DNA of 64,000 nt from CAG-390 sp045636385 (GTDB lineage: Bacteria > Bacillota > Clostridia > Oscillospirales > CAG-272): assembly GCA_045636385.1 (NCBI GenBank), contig JAZTXK010000052.1, positions 1 through 64,000 on the forward strand. Reading direction: 5' to 3'. This document shows, one piece after another, positions 31,608-39,532 of the stretch; positions within the stretch are counted from its first letter, which is position 1; each line of letters starts with the position of its first letter. The translations under genes and the position numbers were made by a program. A model generated the notes under the pieces. The model saw nothing but the letters and a program-made list of their open reading frames with translations, did not search any database and was not told the origin of the DNA.

Positions 31608-31641
31608 AATAAGGTCCTCCTTAATATTGTAATACATAATA

Positions 31642-31670
31642 ATATTACTACATTTTAGAAAGATTGTCAA
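31642..31670 (-). promoter_or_regulatory. Promoter of the Gfo/Idh operon
   Basis: Minus strand TTGACA (31670-31665), 17-base spacer, TAATAT (31647-31642). Confidence 0.7.
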
Positions 31671-31702
31671 GTATTTTGTTATCAAAACAATAAAGTTATA
31701 TA

Positions 31703-31731
31703 TTGCATAAACGATATTAATATGTTATAAT
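31703..31731 (+). promoter_or_regulatory. Promoter of the LRR lipoprotein gene
   Basis: TTGCAT (31703-31708), 17-base spacer, TATAAT (31726-31731). A small hairpin GCCTGC/GCAGGC (31741-31757) stands near the 5' end of the leader. Confidence 0.8.
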
Positions 31732-31779
31732 AGTAAAAAAGCCTGCATTTCGCAGGCGGATATCAAGGAGGAAGTCTTT

Positions 31780-33165
31780 ATGAAAAGCAGAATAACATTA
31801 TTATGCGCTATGTTGTTTGCCGCACTTTTGCTCTTATCGTCTTGTAGCAGCGGCGGCATTAATATAACCGAATCCACAAAAGCACCCGCAGAAGAAACGC
31901 CTTCTCCTGATACAGACGCGGCAGAGTCCGCGCCCGAGCTTCATTCCGAGCATTTCTACGTAAACTCCGCCTGCACCGAATGCGGTGCATCCGAGGGGCT
32001 TCGCTATAAGCTCAACGGCGACGGAACAGCATCGATCTTCAATGCCAAAGGATGCAACTCGGAAATAATAGTCATCGCCTCGGCATACGAGGGCTGTCCC
32101 GTGACCGAGATCTCAAACGGTGCTTTCAAGCAGCACACGACCATGCGTGCCGTTGTCATACCCGAGACGGTAACCGTAATCGGAAGCGATGCCTTCAATA
32201 CCGCGGGATTCCTTGAGAGCGTGAAGATCCTCGGTGACGTCACCTATATCGGCAACAACGCTTTCCACGATTGCAGGAGTCTTCGCGATATTGAGCTCCC
32301 CGACAGCGTCGAATTTTTGGGCACTTACGCCTTCGCCTTCTGCCCGGAGCTGACTGAATTCAAGATTCCGACTTCCCTGACGGAGCTGCCGAGCTCAGCC
32401 TTTTATCTCTGCTATTCGCTCAAGCGAGTGACGATGCATCAGGGCGTCAAGAAGATCGGCGCTATGTGCTTTTCTTCCTGCGATGCTCTGACCGAGATCG
32501 TAAATTTTCCCGACAACCTCGAAGCTATCGAGCATGACGCCTTCCCCGACTGCGCACCCATACGAACCGAATACGGAGGCTGCATTTATATCGGTAGCCC
32601 GAAGAATCCCTATCAGGCGGTTGAGAGCATGTCTCGTCCGGCTTCCCACGCCGTCGAGCTTCATCCCGACACGAAGATAATCATGCCCCTCGCTTTTTGG
32701 AACTCCGCTCTCGAATCGGTCACTATTACCGACAATATCAGCTATATCGGAGGAGGCGCGTTTCTTGATTGCCGCAGACTTGAGAGTGTCACCATGACCG
32801 ACAGCGTTACCTATCTCGGTTCCAGAGCCTTTGAGGATTGCTGGGAGCTCACCTCTATAACTCTGTCGAATAACATAAAGGATATCCTCTCCGAGAGCTT
32901 CCGCGGATGCAAGAAGCTCACCGCCATTCGTCTCCCCTCAGCTACCGAGACTATCGGCGACCTCGCATTTGAAGAATGCTCAAGACTTACCGAGGTATAC
33001 ATTCCGGGAACATTGAAGGAGCTTTCTTTCCAAGGATTTTATTACGGAGCTTCTATGACGGTATATTTCGGCGGAACCGAAGCGGAATGGCGCGCGCTTT
33101 GCGGCGTATCCTCTCAGTTTGATAATTCGAAGATAATCACCTCGGATTCCGTCATCGGAGGCTGA
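31780..33165 (+). CDS. BspA-type leucine-rich repeat lipoprotein
   Basis: A 461-residue secreted lipoprotein. Lipobox LLLSSC near residue 22, a Thr/Glu/Pro linker to about 55, a short HFYVNSACTECG motif like the Cys-pair repeats of the lipoprotein at 12.6 kb, then about twelve LRR_5 repeats of 22-23 residues (IGSDAFNTAGFLESVKI type) to the end. BspA-type repeats mediate binding to host or other bacterial surfaces in related organisms. AAGGAGG precedes the ATG. Its 3' end overlaps the convergent spoVAC gene by 14 bases with no terminator between. Confidence 0.85.
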   Translation: MKSRITLLCAMLFAALLLLSSCSSGGINITESTKAPAEETPSPDTDAAESAPELHSEHFYVNSACTECGASEGLRYKLNGDGTASIFNAKGCNSEIIVIASAYEGCPVTEISNGAFKQHTTMRAVVIPETVTVIGSDAFNTAGFLESVKILGDVTYIGNNAFHDCRSLRDIELPDSVEFLGTYAFAFCPELTEFKIPTSLTELPSSAFYLCYSLKRVTMHQGVKKIGAMCFSSCDALTEIVNFPDNLEAIEHDAFPDCAPIRTEYGGCIYIGSPKNPYQAVESMSRPASHAVELHPDTKIIMPLAFWNSALESVTITDNISYIGGGAFLDCRRLESVTMTDSVTYLGSRAFEDCWELTSITLSNNIKDILSESFRGCKKLTAIRLPSATETIGDLAFEECSRLTEVYIPGTLKELSFQGFYYGASMTVYFGGTEAEWRALCGVSSQFDNSKIITSDSVIGG

Positions 33166-33595
33166 AAAGCCAATAGATAACTCCGTAAAGCGTTCCCGCC
33201 GCAGTGCCGTAGAGCAGCACGGGACCCGCGACCGTGAATATTCCCGCGCCGAGACCGAGGACGAAGCCCTCGCTTTTCGAGTCGATGGCGGCAGAGACGA
33301 CGGAGTTTGCAAAGCCCGTGATCGGTACGAGCGTCCCCGCGCCCGCGACCTTTGCGATATTGTCGAAAACACCGAGTGCGGTTAATATCGCCGCGGCGGC
33401 AACGAGGATGACCGCTGTCAGAAGGCTCGCGTCCTCCTTTACCATTCCAAGGCTTTTCCACAAGGTAGTCAATCCCTGCGCCGCCGCGCAGATAAGTCCG
33501 CCTATGAGAAAAGCGCGCAGAGTATCCGCGACGACGGGGGATTTCGGCGCGTGCGCATCGGCGTATTTTGGGTATTCCTTCTTTCCGATATTCAT
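33152..33595 (-). CDS. spoVAC: Stage V sporulation protein AC
   Basis: A 147-residue membrane protein with about four helices. It fits SpoVAC rather than SpoVAE: a soluble basic start (YPKYADAHAPKSP), FLIGGLICAAAQG, then GAGTLVPITGFANSVVSAAIDSKSEGFVLG and a GIFTVAGPVLLYG segment. SpoVAC forms, with SpoVAD and SpoVAEb, the channel that moves Ca-dipicolinate into the forespore and out during germination. AAAGGAG lies before the ATG. spoVAD and spoVAEb are not adjacent, which is unusual because they normally form an operon. Confidence 0.87.
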   Translation of the reverse strand: MNIGKKEYPKYADAHAPKSPVVADTLRAFLIGGLICAAAQGLTTLWKSLGMVKEDASLLTAVILVAAAAILTALGVFDNIAKVAGAGTLVPITGFANSVVSAAIDSKSEGFVLGLGAGIFTVAGPVLLYGTAAGTLYGVIYWLFSLR

Positions 33596-33622
33596 TTTTT
33601 ACTCCTTTTTTGACCAAAAGTA

Positions 33623-33651
33623 TTTACAAGAGACGATAAATAGGTTATAAT
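33623..33651 (+). promoter_or_regulatory. Promoter of the coiled-coil protein gene
   Basis: TTTACA (33623-33628), 17-base spacer, TATAAT (33646-33651). Confidence 0.75.
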
Positions 33652-33684
33652 ATTAATAATGTAATTTTTATGGGGGATGGAACG

Positions 33685-34017
33685 ATGTCAAATTCCTGGA
33701 ATGAATTTTGTGACGGTGCGGGCAGATTTCTCGACAAGCTGGCGGGCGAAGCTGTAAGGCTGACCGATGCCGCAGGTATGCAGATAAGACTTGAGAATAT
33801 CAGAAGCCGACTTGAAAAGGAATACGCCACACTCGGCAAGCTGACCTATGCCAAACTGAACGGCGGAAGCGACAACGCCGAGCAGATCGAGGCATCTCTT
33901 TCTCGTATAGCCGAGCTTCGCAAGGATGAAAAAGAGATCGAGCGCGATATCGAGGAAGCAAAAGCCGAGAAGGAAGCGCAGAAGGAAGCCGATAGAGCGG
34001 CTAAAAAGGCAAAATAA
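33685..34017 (+). CDS. Small charged coiled-coil protein
   Basis: A 110-residue, nearly all-helical cytoplasmic protein. A short N-terminal amphipathic part (WNEFCDGAGRFLDKLAGEAVRLTDAA) is followed by a heptad-rich segment (LENIRSRLEKEYATLGKLTYAKL) and a Lys/Glu/Ala-rich tail ending in AKKAK. Similar short proteins with the EKLYxELGxLxY pattern are common in Clostridia without known function. The start at 33685 is preferred over ATG 33670 because GGGGGA lies between them at the right distance. It has its own promoter. Confidence 0.65.
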   Translation: MSNSWNEFCDGAGRFLDKLAGEAVRLTDAAGMQIRLENIRSRLEKEYATLGKLTYAKLNGGSDNAEQIEASLSRIAELRKDEKEIERDIEEAKAEKEAQKEADRAAKKAK

Positions 34018-34027
34018 TATTATTCAG

Positions 34028-34064
34028 AGGCTGAGACGCTGATTTTGCGATCTCAGCCTTTGAT
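34028..34064 (+). terminator. Terminator after the coiled-coil gene
   Basis: AGGCTGAGA / TCTCAGCCT stem with a 14-base loop and a modest T-tail. Confidence 0.65.
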
Positions 34065-34288
34065 ATTGAAAGGAAAATTTTCGCCAAGGCAAAAATTCAA
34101 GATTTATATAAAAGCGTATCAATGCCTTTATAAAATCCGTTTTTTCGGGGGCGTTGCCTCCAAAAAACACCTTTCAGGCAAGCAGGGCGAGCCCGCGCGC
34201 CGAGGGGAGCCGTCAAAATTCTCAATTTTGGCGGCGGCGATAAGCGCGCGGATTTTCAATTGTAAAACGCAGTTTTACAATTGGCAAT
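34065..34288. other. Intergenic region rich in short palindromes
   Basis: No gene seen. It holds several small dyads: GGAGGCAACGC-type around 34149-34163, a CAAAATT...AATTTTG pair near 34217-34232, a GC-rich stretch with repeated GCGCG, and a perfect palindrome CAATTGTAAAAC/GTTTTACAATTG at 34257-34283. None has a good U-run. It looks like decayed or repeat-derived sequence. Confidence 0.45.
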
Positions 34289-34741
34289 TTAGAGGTAAGT
34301 CTTGAACTTCTCTACTGCTCTTTCCTCGAAGTCAAGTGCTTCCTTGGCGAGAGTGAGGACCTCGCCCGAGATGCCGACCTCCTCGGCTTCGCCGATGTCG
34401 CGGTAAAGCTCGGTGACGCCCATTGTAAGTCCTTGGATCATCATTTCGGCAAGATGCTCGCTTGTGGAATCGCTTGCGGTGTTCATCACCATACCAATCT
34501 TTGCGCCGGCTTTGGTGAACATATTTTCTTCCTTGGGAGTGATTCCCGCCTCCATCATCACCTTCGAGACGCGCGAGGCAAGTCCCTCGAAGCCGTCGAT
34601 GGTCTTGGTCATCTCGGCACGGAGATCGGAATCCTTAACTCTGCCGAGAATGTCAGTGGTTGAAGTAGTACCCATTTTGAGATTTTTGTAGAGATCGTCG
34701 AGAAGCTGTGCCCTCGTGATCTTGGTTTTAAGCTGAGGCAT
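34289..34741 (-). CDS. Conserved-looking helical protein, unknown function
   Basis: A 150-residue cytoplasmic protein predicted as a four-helix bundle (helices about 8-30, 38-65, 70-110, 118-148). Length and helix pattern recall ferritin-like bundles, but the paired ExxH metal motif is absent, so I do not call it ferritin-like. AAGGAG precedes the ATG and the codon use matches its neighbours, which supports a real gene. It stands alone between dnaC and the coiled-coil gene. Confidence 0.65.
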   Translation of the reverse strand: MPQLKTKITRAQLLDDLYKNLKMGTTSTTDILGRVKDSDLRAEMTKTIDGFEGLASRVSKVMMEAGITPKEENMFTKAGAKIGMVMNTASDSTSEHLAEMMIQGLTMGVTELYRDIGEAEEVGISGEVLTLAKEALDFEERAVEKFKTYL

Positions 34742-34818
34742 TTTTGCGCTCCTTTTGTTTTTGATTGAACTCTGCGGTCAATCTTTATTGTTTCCGTGAA
34801 CGAAAAAAATATGCAAAT

Positions 34819-34847
34819 AAAAAAACTGCCGCGAGGGCAGTTTTTTT
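34819..34847 (-). terminator. Terminator of the dnaD-dnaC operon
   Basis: AAAAAAACTGCC / GGCAGTTTTTTT type stem with a short loop, directly after the dnaC stop. Confidence 0.9.
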
Positions 34848-34849
34848 AT

Positions 34850-35818
34850 TTATTCACTCAATTTCAGCTTTCTTACATCACTTCCGCTGAAAACAAGCGG
34901 ACGGAATTCGCCGAGGATTCGGCTGGTGATTCTGTCCCAATAGCGTTCGTTGAGCTCTTTCTGATTGAGATTGGTGCTGACGACGGTGGGAAGTCCGAGG
35001 CTTATGCGGTTATTGAGCACGTTATAGACCGTGCTGACCGTAAACTGATTCGAAACCTCCGAGCCGAGGTCGTCGATGATGAGAAGCTCGCAGTCGTAGT
35101 AGCGGTCGAGGTTGATTCCGCTTTCGCTTCCCGCTGAGTTGCCGAAGCGGTGCTTCTCAAAATCAGCGATCATACCGATCGCGCCCGTGTAGATGACGTC
35201 AAAGCCGCGGTCAATAAGCGTTTTTGCAAGTGCAGTCGAAAGATGCGTCTTTCCGAGTCCCGTACCGCCGAGAAGAAGAAGATTCTGCGCCTTTTCGGTC
35301 TCAAAAGTGTTCGCATATTCAACTATCGTCTTGAAAACGTAGTTCATATTTTCATAAGAGCGCGCGTTTGCCTTGTAGTAATCAAGACGGAAATTATCGA
35401 ATCTCTGCTCGCCCATAAGTCTTGCGATGCCCGAGCTTTCGTAGCCCGCAAGGCGGAGACGGCGCTTCATGCACTCGCAAATCTCCTCGCCCGCGTAGCC
35501 CGTGTCGTGGCAGATATCGCACTCATAGCGCGGTTCGGAATAATCCGCAGGATAGCCGTATGCGGCAAGGAGAATATCTCTTTCCTTATTCAGTCTTTCG
35601 GCGTCCGCTTTGACCTTTTCAAAGCTTTCGTTACTCTTTCCGGTCACCGCATTGAGCAGGCGCACGCTTATAGCAGAAAGCGCTTTATCAAGGTCAAACA
35701 GACCGTCAATCTGTCCCCAAAGCTCGCGGCGGCGCGCATCTGCCTCAACCTCGGCTTTTTTATATTTTTCCTTGTATTCCTCGCGGATTTTGCGGAAATT
35801 TTCTATATTATATCCCAT
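34850..35818 (-). CDS. dnaC: DnaC/DnaI-like helicase loader ATPase
   Basis: A 322-residue AAA+ ATPase that loads the replicative helicase. The N-terminal 120 residues are helical with a zinc-finger-like CDICHDTGYAGEEICEC segment; the AAA+ core has Walker A GGTGLGKTHL near residue 190, Walker B LLIIDDLGSE, sensor 1 VVSTNLN and an arginine finger in DRITSRI. Placement right after dnaD, 12 bases apart, supports the replication-initiation role over an IstB transposition helper. GGCGCAG is not a strong ribosome site, so coupling to dnaD is likely. Confidence 0.88.
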   Translation of the reverse strand: MGYNIENFRKIREEYKEKYKKAEVEADARRRELWGQIDGLFDLDKALSAISVRLLNAVTGKSNESFEKVKADAERLNKERDILLAAYGYPADYSEPRYECDICHDTGYAGEEICECMKRRLRLAGYESSGIARLMGEQRFDNFRLDYYKANARSYENMNYVFKTIVEYANTFETEKAQNLLLLGGTGLGKTHLSTALAKTLIDRGFDVIYTGAIGMIADFEKHRFGNSAGSESGINLDRYYDCELLIIDDLGSEVSNQFTVSTVYNVLNNRISLGLPTVVSTNLNQKELNERYWDRITSRILGEFRPLVFSGSDVRKLKLSE

Positions 35819-35830
35819 TTCTGCGCCTCG

Positions 35831-36871
35831 TTACTTTCTTTTCTTTTTGACTTCCGCATCGGGTATCTCGGGAGCCGCACCCGAATCTCCATAGCTTCGG
35901 CGAAGCGCCGCCTCGAAGAAGTCGGTTGAATCAAAGCTCTTGCCCGCCATGGGCTCGCCCTTGGCCTTCGCATCGGCTTCAAGCTGTGCCTTGATATCAT
36001 CCTCGGTCTTGAGCTCGCTTGCGTACCAATTCTGGAGAATTCCGTTTGCATAATTTAACGTAGGCTCCTTGATGGTATTCACGGTTATTTCGTATGCAAG
36101 CTTAATTATATCCATACCATAACCAAAGGTTACGGTCCAATCATCGATAAATTTCTTTTCCTTTGCGCTCAGCGCACGCGTCATATTCATACCGAAAAGC
36201 GCGCGTATCTGAATCTCGATATCGTGCTTTTCCTGCGCGCGGCGAAGATGCTCGTCGAGGGTATCCTTATCGGTAATGCCGTCGTCGTAGAGAGCAACGG
36301 CGGTGGTTTCAAGATAACGAACTGTATTCTTACCGATCTTCGCGCAATGCTCGCAGAGTGCGATTATGTAATCGGGCGCAAAGCCGAGGTAATCGCGCAG
36401 AGCGATAAGCTTCGCGATCTCGCCGACTCGGAGGATCTTACCGAGCGCGCGCTCACATTCGTCGATCATCAGCGCAATGTCGCGGTCGCTTTCAACCATA
36501 CCCGCGATCTCGGTGCTCGAGTAGCTCGGAAGCTCGCCGAGGTCTGCGCGTTTGCCCTGCTTGGTGCTCTTTGCCTTCGGCTTTTCGGTTTCTGCAGCGG
36601 GAGCGACAGCCTTGGTGCCGTCGATCTTTTCCTCGCATACAGATATAATTCCCGCACCGCGCCAGAAAGCTATCGCACGCTCGACGGTTTCGGCGGTGAC
36701 GCCGCACCTCTGCGCGATGCTCTCGCTGTCAGCGGTAATATCCGCAAGGAGCGCGACGAGAATGCAAATATCGGTCTTTTTCGCCGAGCCGATCACGTCC
36801 GAAACCGACGCGGGAAGAACGATCACGCCGTTTCCGTAATTGACGCGGAGCTTGTTATTTTCATTATTCAT
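35831..36871 (-). CDS. dnaD: DnaD domain protein
   Basis: A 346-residue primosome protein. The N-terminal winged helix (about 15-80) has VALLADITADSESIAQRCGVTAETVERAIAFW. A charged linker follows, then two DnaD/DnaB_2-type helical domains (about 125-200 and 220-300), the second with the YxxxI-like motif region ANGILQNWYASELKTEDDI. It should help open DNA and load the helicase with DnaC, encoded next in the operon. The C-terminal Lys-rich tail (EVKKKRK) may bind DNA. Confidence 0.87.
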   Translation of the reverse strand: MNNENNKLRVNYGNGVIVLPASVSDVIGSAKKTDICILVALLADITADSESIAQRCGVTAETVERAIAFWRGAGIISVCEEKIDGTKAVAPAAETEKPKAKSTKQGKRADLGELPSYSSTEIAGMVESDRDIALMIDECERALGKILRVGEIAKLIALRDYLGFAPDYIIALCEHCAKIGKNTVRYLETTAVALYDDGITDKDTLDEHLRRAQEKHDIEIQIRALFGMNMTRALSAKEKKFIDDWTVTFGYGMDIIKLAYEITVNTIKEPTLNYANGILQNWYASELKTEDDIKAQLEADAKAKGEPMAGKSFDSTDFFEAALRRSYGDSGAAPEIPDAEVKKKRK

Positions 36872-36886
36872 TATACACTACTCCGT

Positions 36887-37912
36887 TTAATCGTCAGCGG
36901 CAGATGCGTTGAGGTAGGTATCGGCAATTCTGCCCGCCTTGAGCTCGTAATAACCCTGCGCCGCGACCATAACTCCGTTGTCGCCGCAAAGCGAGATGGG
37001 AGGAAGAATAAGCTCTGCGCCCGCCTTACGGCAAGCCTCGCCGACAGCGGCGCGGAGATGCGAATTCGCCGCAACACCGCCCGACATAACAAGCTGCTTT
37101 GCGCCCGACATCTTGATCGCCGCGGGGATCTTCTTTGCTATCGCGGAGCAAACGGTTTCGGTATAGAGTGCCGCAAATGCGGGACGGTCAACCTCTGCCT
37201 TCTGCTGTGCGAGTTTATTGAGATAATTCAGCGCGGCTGTTTTAAGTCCGCTGAAGGAAAAATCAAGATTATCGCCCGTCAGCGCGGGGGTGGGGAGCTT
37301 GAGATCAAGCTTTCTTCCGCAAGCGATGCCCTCGTGCGCGAGCTTGTCCATAGCCGCACCCGCGGGGTACTGAAGCCCTATAACTCGTCCGATCTTATCG
37401 AACGCCTCACCCGCAGCGTCATCGCGTGTGCCGCCAAGCTCGACGTATTCGGTATAGGACTTAACGAGATAAAAGGATGTATGACCACCCGACACAACAA
37501 GGGAAAGATAAGGGGGCTCCGGGGGAGTTTCGGTAAGATACGCCGCCGCGGTGTGCGCGTGGATATGGTTTACCGAAAGGAGCGGCAGCTTATTTGCAAA
37601 AGCAAAAGCCTTCGCAAAATTTACTCCGACGAGAAGCGCGCCGATAAGGCCGGGATGTGTCGTGACCGCGACTCCGTCAAGATCGGACACCTCTACTTTC
37701 GCCTCGGCAAGCGCGCGCTCAACGACGTTCGAGATCGCCTCGATATGCGCGCGTCCCGCGATCTCGGGGACTACTCCGCCGTAAAGACGGTGTGTATCTA
37801 TCTGCGACGCAACGATATTCGAGAGCGCAACGAGCCGTCCGCCCTCTCCGACGTCACCTACAACTGCGGCACTCGTTTCGTCGCAGGATGTTTCTATTCC
37901 TAAAATTAACAT
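36887..37912 (-). CDS. tsaD: tRNA N6-adenosine threonylcarbamoyltransferase TsaD
   Basis: A 341-residue ASKHA-fold enzyme that transfers threonylcarbamoyl from TC-AMP to A37 of ANN-decoding tRNAs, together with TsaB and TsaE. Hallmarks are GIETSCDETSAAVV at the start, metal-binding NHIHAHTAAAYL near residue 115, VSGGHTSFYLV, and the C-terminal GGVAANSHLR and LCGDNGVMVA. Length is typical. rimI lies 11 bases upstream; tsaB and tsaE, often adjacent, are not in the window. Confidence 0.95.
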   Translation of the reverse strand: MLILGIETSCDETSAAVVGDVGEGGRLVALSNIVASQIDTHRLYGGVVPEIAGRAHIEAISNVVERALAEAKVEVSDLDGVAVTTHPGLIGALLVGVNFAKAFAFANKLPLLSVNHIHAHTAAAYLTETPPEPPYLSLVVSGGHTSFYLVKSYTEYVELGGTRDDAAGEAFDKIGRVIGLQYPAGAAMDKLAHEGIACGRKLDLKLPTPALTGDNLDFSFSGLKTAALNYLNKLAQQKAEVDRPAFAALYTETVCSAIAKKIPAAIKMSGAKQLVMSGGVAANSHLRAAVGEACRKAGAELILPPISLCGDNGVMVAAQGYYELKAGRIADTYLNASAADD

Positions 37913-37923
37913 AAGTTTCGCCT

Positions 37924-38376
37924 TTATACAAGTGTTTTTTTCATAACAACCGCATCCTCCAAGGGGAAACGGTAATAATTTTTCCGCAAGCCGACGGCTA
38001 CAAAACCGAGCTTTTCATAAAGCGTCCGTGCGGGAGTGTTCGACACGCGCACCTCAAGGTAAACGTCCGTCACTTCGTGCTCCGAAAGGAACTCCTCCAT
38101 CTTGCCGATAAGTGCCTCGGCGCAGCCACGTCGGCGGAAATCGGGATGCGTTGCCACGTTGACGATACTTGCCTCGTCGAACACGTACTCGCATCCGCCG
38201 TATGCGGCAAGTCTGCCGCTTTCCTTCTCGATCACGGCAACCGCGTGCGTTATCGGGGCTGTGCACATATAGAGCAGAGCCTCCTCGCTCCACGGCTCGG
38301 AAAAGCAAAGTCTTTCGATCTCTGCCGCCTCGGGGATATGCGCCTCGGTCAGCGTAACGATATCAAAATCCTTCAT
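37924..38376 (-). CDS. rimI: Ribosomal protein S18-alanine N-acetyltransferase
   Basis: A 150-residue GNAT acetyltransferase. The acetyl-CoA site is the VATHPDFRRRGCAEALIGKM motif near residue 75, preceded by the FSEPWSEEAL helix typical of RimI and followed by LEVRVSNTPARTLYEKLGF. It acetylates the N-terminus of S18. Its neighbour tsaD is the usual RimI partner in Firmicutes, which supports the name. It overlaps the preceding lipoprotein stop by one base (TGATG). Confidence 0.9.
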   Translation of the reverse strand: MKDFDIVTLTEAHIPEAAEIERLCFSEPWSEEALLYMCTAPITHAVAVIEKESGRLAAYGGCEYVFDEASIVNVATHPDFRRRGCAEALIGKMEEFLSEHEVTDVYLEVRVSNTPARTLYEKLGFVAVGLRKNYYRFPLEDAVVMKKTLV

Positions 38377-39017
38377 CAGGGTTCTTCGTCTTCACCGTGG
38401 TAAAGGTTATATTCGCTGAAGAGCAGACCCATATCAACGTATTTGCCGTTCATTCTGTCGTGAACGTAAACGCCGTCCTCGTCCGCAACGAGAACCACGC
38501 TGTAATAAAATTCGGGATACTTTTCCGAAACGAACTTAAGGGTGTAGTTCGAGCCGGGCATAACGGTCGAATACGAAGGAGTTTCGGGGTCGGTCAGTCT
38601 TTGCATGATCTGATCAACGACCGCCTGATCCTTGATCTCATAGAGCGAATAAGGAACGGCAGCCTCAACGCAGATAAATGCGCCGTTGGGGTCAAAGCCG
38701 GTAACGTCGGGAAGCTCTTCACCCGTAGCGCAAAGAAGCTCGCCGAGAGTGGGGCAATAGAGCCATTCGGTAGCATCAAAGCCCTTGATGGCAAAATACT
38801 CAACCGTGAAATCGTTATACTTCCATTTGGTGTATGCATCGGTTTCGTATTCCTTCGGCTGATAGCAGGGGTCGAGGATGTAAGCGTATTCCACGCCGGT
38901 CTTTTTGTGGGTGAGTCCCGCGCCCGTCATAATCATCTTATCGCCGCAGGAAACGAGCGAAAGAGAGAGGCAGATGAGCGCCATAGCAAAACAAATGATT
39001 CTTCTTATGCTTTTCAT
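38376..39017 (-). CDS. Putative lipoprotein of unknown function
   Basis: A 213-residue secreted lipoprotein; lipobox SLVSC near residue 20. The mature part has no recognised domain; it contains GLTHKKTGVEYAYILDPCYQP and later LKFVSEKYPEFYYSVVLV, suggesting a small mixed alpha/beta domain. ATG 39017 has AGGAGAAAA in front. It is coupled to rimI downstream and follows the dCMP deaminase gene, so it is inside a housekeeping operon, an odd place for a lipoprotein. Confidence 0.7.
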   Translation of the reverse strand: MKSIRRIICFAMALICLSLSLVSCGDKMIMTGAGLTHKKTGVEYAYILDPCYQPKEYETDAYTKWKYNDFTVEYFAIKGFDATEWLYCPTLGELLCATGEELPDVTGFDPNGAFICVEAAVPYSLYEIKDQAVVDQIMQRLTDPETPSYSTVMPGSNYTLKFVSEKYPEFYYSVVLVADEDGVYVHDRMNGKYVDMGLLFSEYNLYHGEDEEP

Positions 39018-39030
39018 GATTTTCTCCTGA

Positions 39031-39522
39031 TCAATATCCAAATTTACCCGCCAGCGAATCGTCGTCCTCGATCCAATCGCTTACGTTGATTACGCGGAAA
39101 TTCTCCGCATCGTCGCGAACGACGAGGCGCTCAATACCCGCGTTGATCGCGAGCTTCTTGCACATCATACAGCTCGTTGTACCTGACATTACCGCGCCGT
39201 CGACGGGCGAGGTGCATACCATATAAAGAGTCGAGCCGAGCATCTGCTCACGGGGTGCGGCGATGATAGCATTCGCCTCGGCGTGAACCGAACGGCACAT
39301 CTCGTATCGCTCGCCTCTCGGAATTCCGAGCTTCTCGCGGAAGCAGTAGCCGAGATCGTCGCAATTCTTGCGTCCGCGGGGTGCGCCGTTATAGCCTGTC
39401 GCGATAATGCTGTCATTTTTAACGATGATCGCACCGAAGCGGCGGCGAAGGCAGGTGCTTCTCTCGCTGACGGTCTGCGCGATATCAAGATAATAATTTT
39501 CCTTTGAAATTCTGCTTGACAT
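39031..39522 (-). CDS. dCMP deaminase family protein (ComEB-like)
   Basis: A 163-residue zinc-dependent cytidine-deaminase-fold enzyme. The zinc site is HAEANAI near residue 80, and the Cys pair lies in TTSCMMCKKL near 117. The N-terminal RRFGAIIVKNDSIIATGYNGAPRG is typical of deoxycytidylate deaminases, which feed dUMP to thymidylate synthesis. The residue before the first Cys is Ser rather than the usual Pro of PCxxC; the ligands themselves are present. galU lies ten bases upstream. Confidence 0.88.
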   Translation of the reverse strand: MSSRISKENYYLDIAQTVSERSTCLRRRFGAIIVKNDSIIATGYNGAPRGRKNCDDLGYCFREKLGIPRGERYEMCRSVHAEANAIIAAPREQMLGSTLYMVCTSPVDGAVMSGTTSCMMCKKLAINAGIERLVVRDDAENFRVINVSDWIEDDDSLAGKFGY

Positions 39523-39532
39523 TTATTTATCC

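Noticed and set aside
34257..34283. Intrinsic terminator at the palindrome CAATTGTAAAAC
   Set aside because: No T-run follows on either strand; listed only as a palindrome in the intergenic region.
34850..35818. IstB-type transposition helper
   Set aside because: Linked to dnaD and with no transposase or terminal repeats nearby, so the helicase-loader role is preferred.
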